In this document: positions 5,177 to 5,660 of the stretch, one piece after another
Layout of the letters: each line of letters opens with the position of its first letter
Position numbering within the stretch: position 1 is the stretch's first letter
DNA from: Chitinophagales bacterium
GTDB taxonomy: Bacteria; Bacteroidota; Bacteroidia; Chitinophagales; BACL12
Length of the DNA stretch: 5,660 nucleotides
Direction: 5' to 3'
Assembly: GCA_014380545.1 (NCBI GenBank)
Contig: JACMJP010000110.1
Span: 1-5,660, forward strand
Notes under the pieces: model-generated
Told to the model about the DNA's origin: nothing
The model's input: the letters and a program-made list of their open reading frames with translations, nothing else
Databases searched by the model: none
Position numbers and translations under genes: made by a program

Positions 5177-5660
5177 GATCTTATATATCATACATAAAGT
5201 ACCTTTCTTCAGAAAATTATATTTCAATAAAATTGGTCGCCCTTTTGTTGAAAAAAAAATAAAGCCCATTCTTCTCCATCTTCCAAAAAATGAAAATATA
5301 TTAGATATTGGATCCGGCAACGGGCTTGTAACCTTTTTACTTCGAAAAAAGGGATTTAATGTTACCCCGCTTGATATTCATGAAGGGCATTATAATGATA
5401 CAGTTAAACCTATTGTATATGATGGAAAAAAAATCCCCTTTGCAGATAAGTCTTTTCATACAGGAATTATTTTAACTGTATTACATCATACGGAAAAGCC
5501 GGAAATTGTTTTACAGGAAGCAGTAAGGGTATGCAAATACCTTATAGTGATGGAAGACATTTATGAGAATAGTTTTCAGAAATATCTTACATTCTTTCTG
5601 GATAAACTTGCAAATCTTTTTTATTCGCCCTGTCCGCATACAAATAAAACTGATGAAGGA
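5175..5660 (+). CDS. Class I SAM-dependent methyltransferase, 3' part beyond the window
   Basis: The frame is open from 5142 (after a TAA at 5139) to the window end, so the gene is cut by the right edge. With TTG 5175 as start, 162 residues are visible. Motif I is ILDIGSGNG (42-50), binding SAM; Asp67 in PLDIH is the acidic ribose-binding residue. The segment YDGKKIPFADKSF (82-94) and ILTVLHH (99-105) form the Methyltransf_11-type motifs that follow. The N-terminal part (IIHKVPFFRKLYFNKIGRPF) resembles the basic helix before the fold in similar proteins. There is no in-frame ATG or GTG before motif I, so TTG 5175 is the only conventional alternative; the start remains uncertain. The substrate is not identifiable. 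Same strand as msrB but separated by a strong hairpin. Confidence 0.8.
   Translation, partial: MILYIIHKVPFFRKLYFNKIGRPFVEKKIKPILLHLPKNENILDIGSGNGLVTFLLRKKGFNVTPLDIHEGHYNDTVKPIVYDGKKIPFADKSFHTGIILTVLHHTEKPEIVLQEAVRVCKYLIVMEDIYENSFQKYLTFFLDKLANLFYSPCPHTNKTDEG

Noticed and set aside
5138..5320. 60-codon open frame on the minus strand
   Set aside because: Antisense to the methyltransferase motif I region and to the hairpin; no recognisable product.

Overview
The window looks like a Bacteroidota chromosome, most likely in or near Chitinophagaceae/Sphingobacteriia. The base composition is AT-rich and ribosome-binding sites are weak or absent. Several genes are preceded by the Bacteroidota -7 element TAnnTTTG. 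The protein families also fit: a periplasmic HMA protein with a CDHC-type cluster, a YbiT-like ABC-F with a decayed second P-loop, a lipoprotein MsrB, and a small GIY-YIG nuclease next to 'GTCATGCTGAG' repeats. The assignment rests on pattern recognition only; no database search was possible.

Layout. Positions 1-130 hold nothing I can name. Positions 131-357 are a minisatellite of ten exact-length 21-bp units plus a partial one. Positions 430-1806 are an array of long palindromic repeat cassettes. Each has a left arm (cgtcatgctgag...gaagtatctcgt) and a roughly complementary right arm (acgggactcttc...ttcagagtgacga), separated by 36-64 nt. The cassettes are joined by two alternating spacer types, 62 nt (beta) and 88 nt (alpha). 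One cassette lacks its left arm, and a small GIY-YIG endonuclease gene (1011-1325, minus) occupies that place. This repeat-plus-nuclease island is the most unusual part of the window.

The right part is gene-dense. An exported heavy-metal-associated (HMA) domain protein (1827-2183, minus) is divergent from a YbiT-like ABC-F ATPase (2356-3984, plus). A small cytosolic beta-sandwich protein of unknown function (4074-4433, minus) is convergent with the ABC-F gene and divergent from msrB (4586-5122, plus), a lipoprotein methionine sulfoxide reductase B. A strong hairpin (5140-5176) follows msrB. A class I SAM-dependent methyltransferase gene then runs off the right edge.

The genes do not form one pathway. 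They look like single housekeeping or accessory genes, mostly with their own promoters. Extracytoplasmic metal/thiol chemistry (HMA protein) and methionine repair (MsrB) both belong to the cell envelope, but nothing links them functionally.
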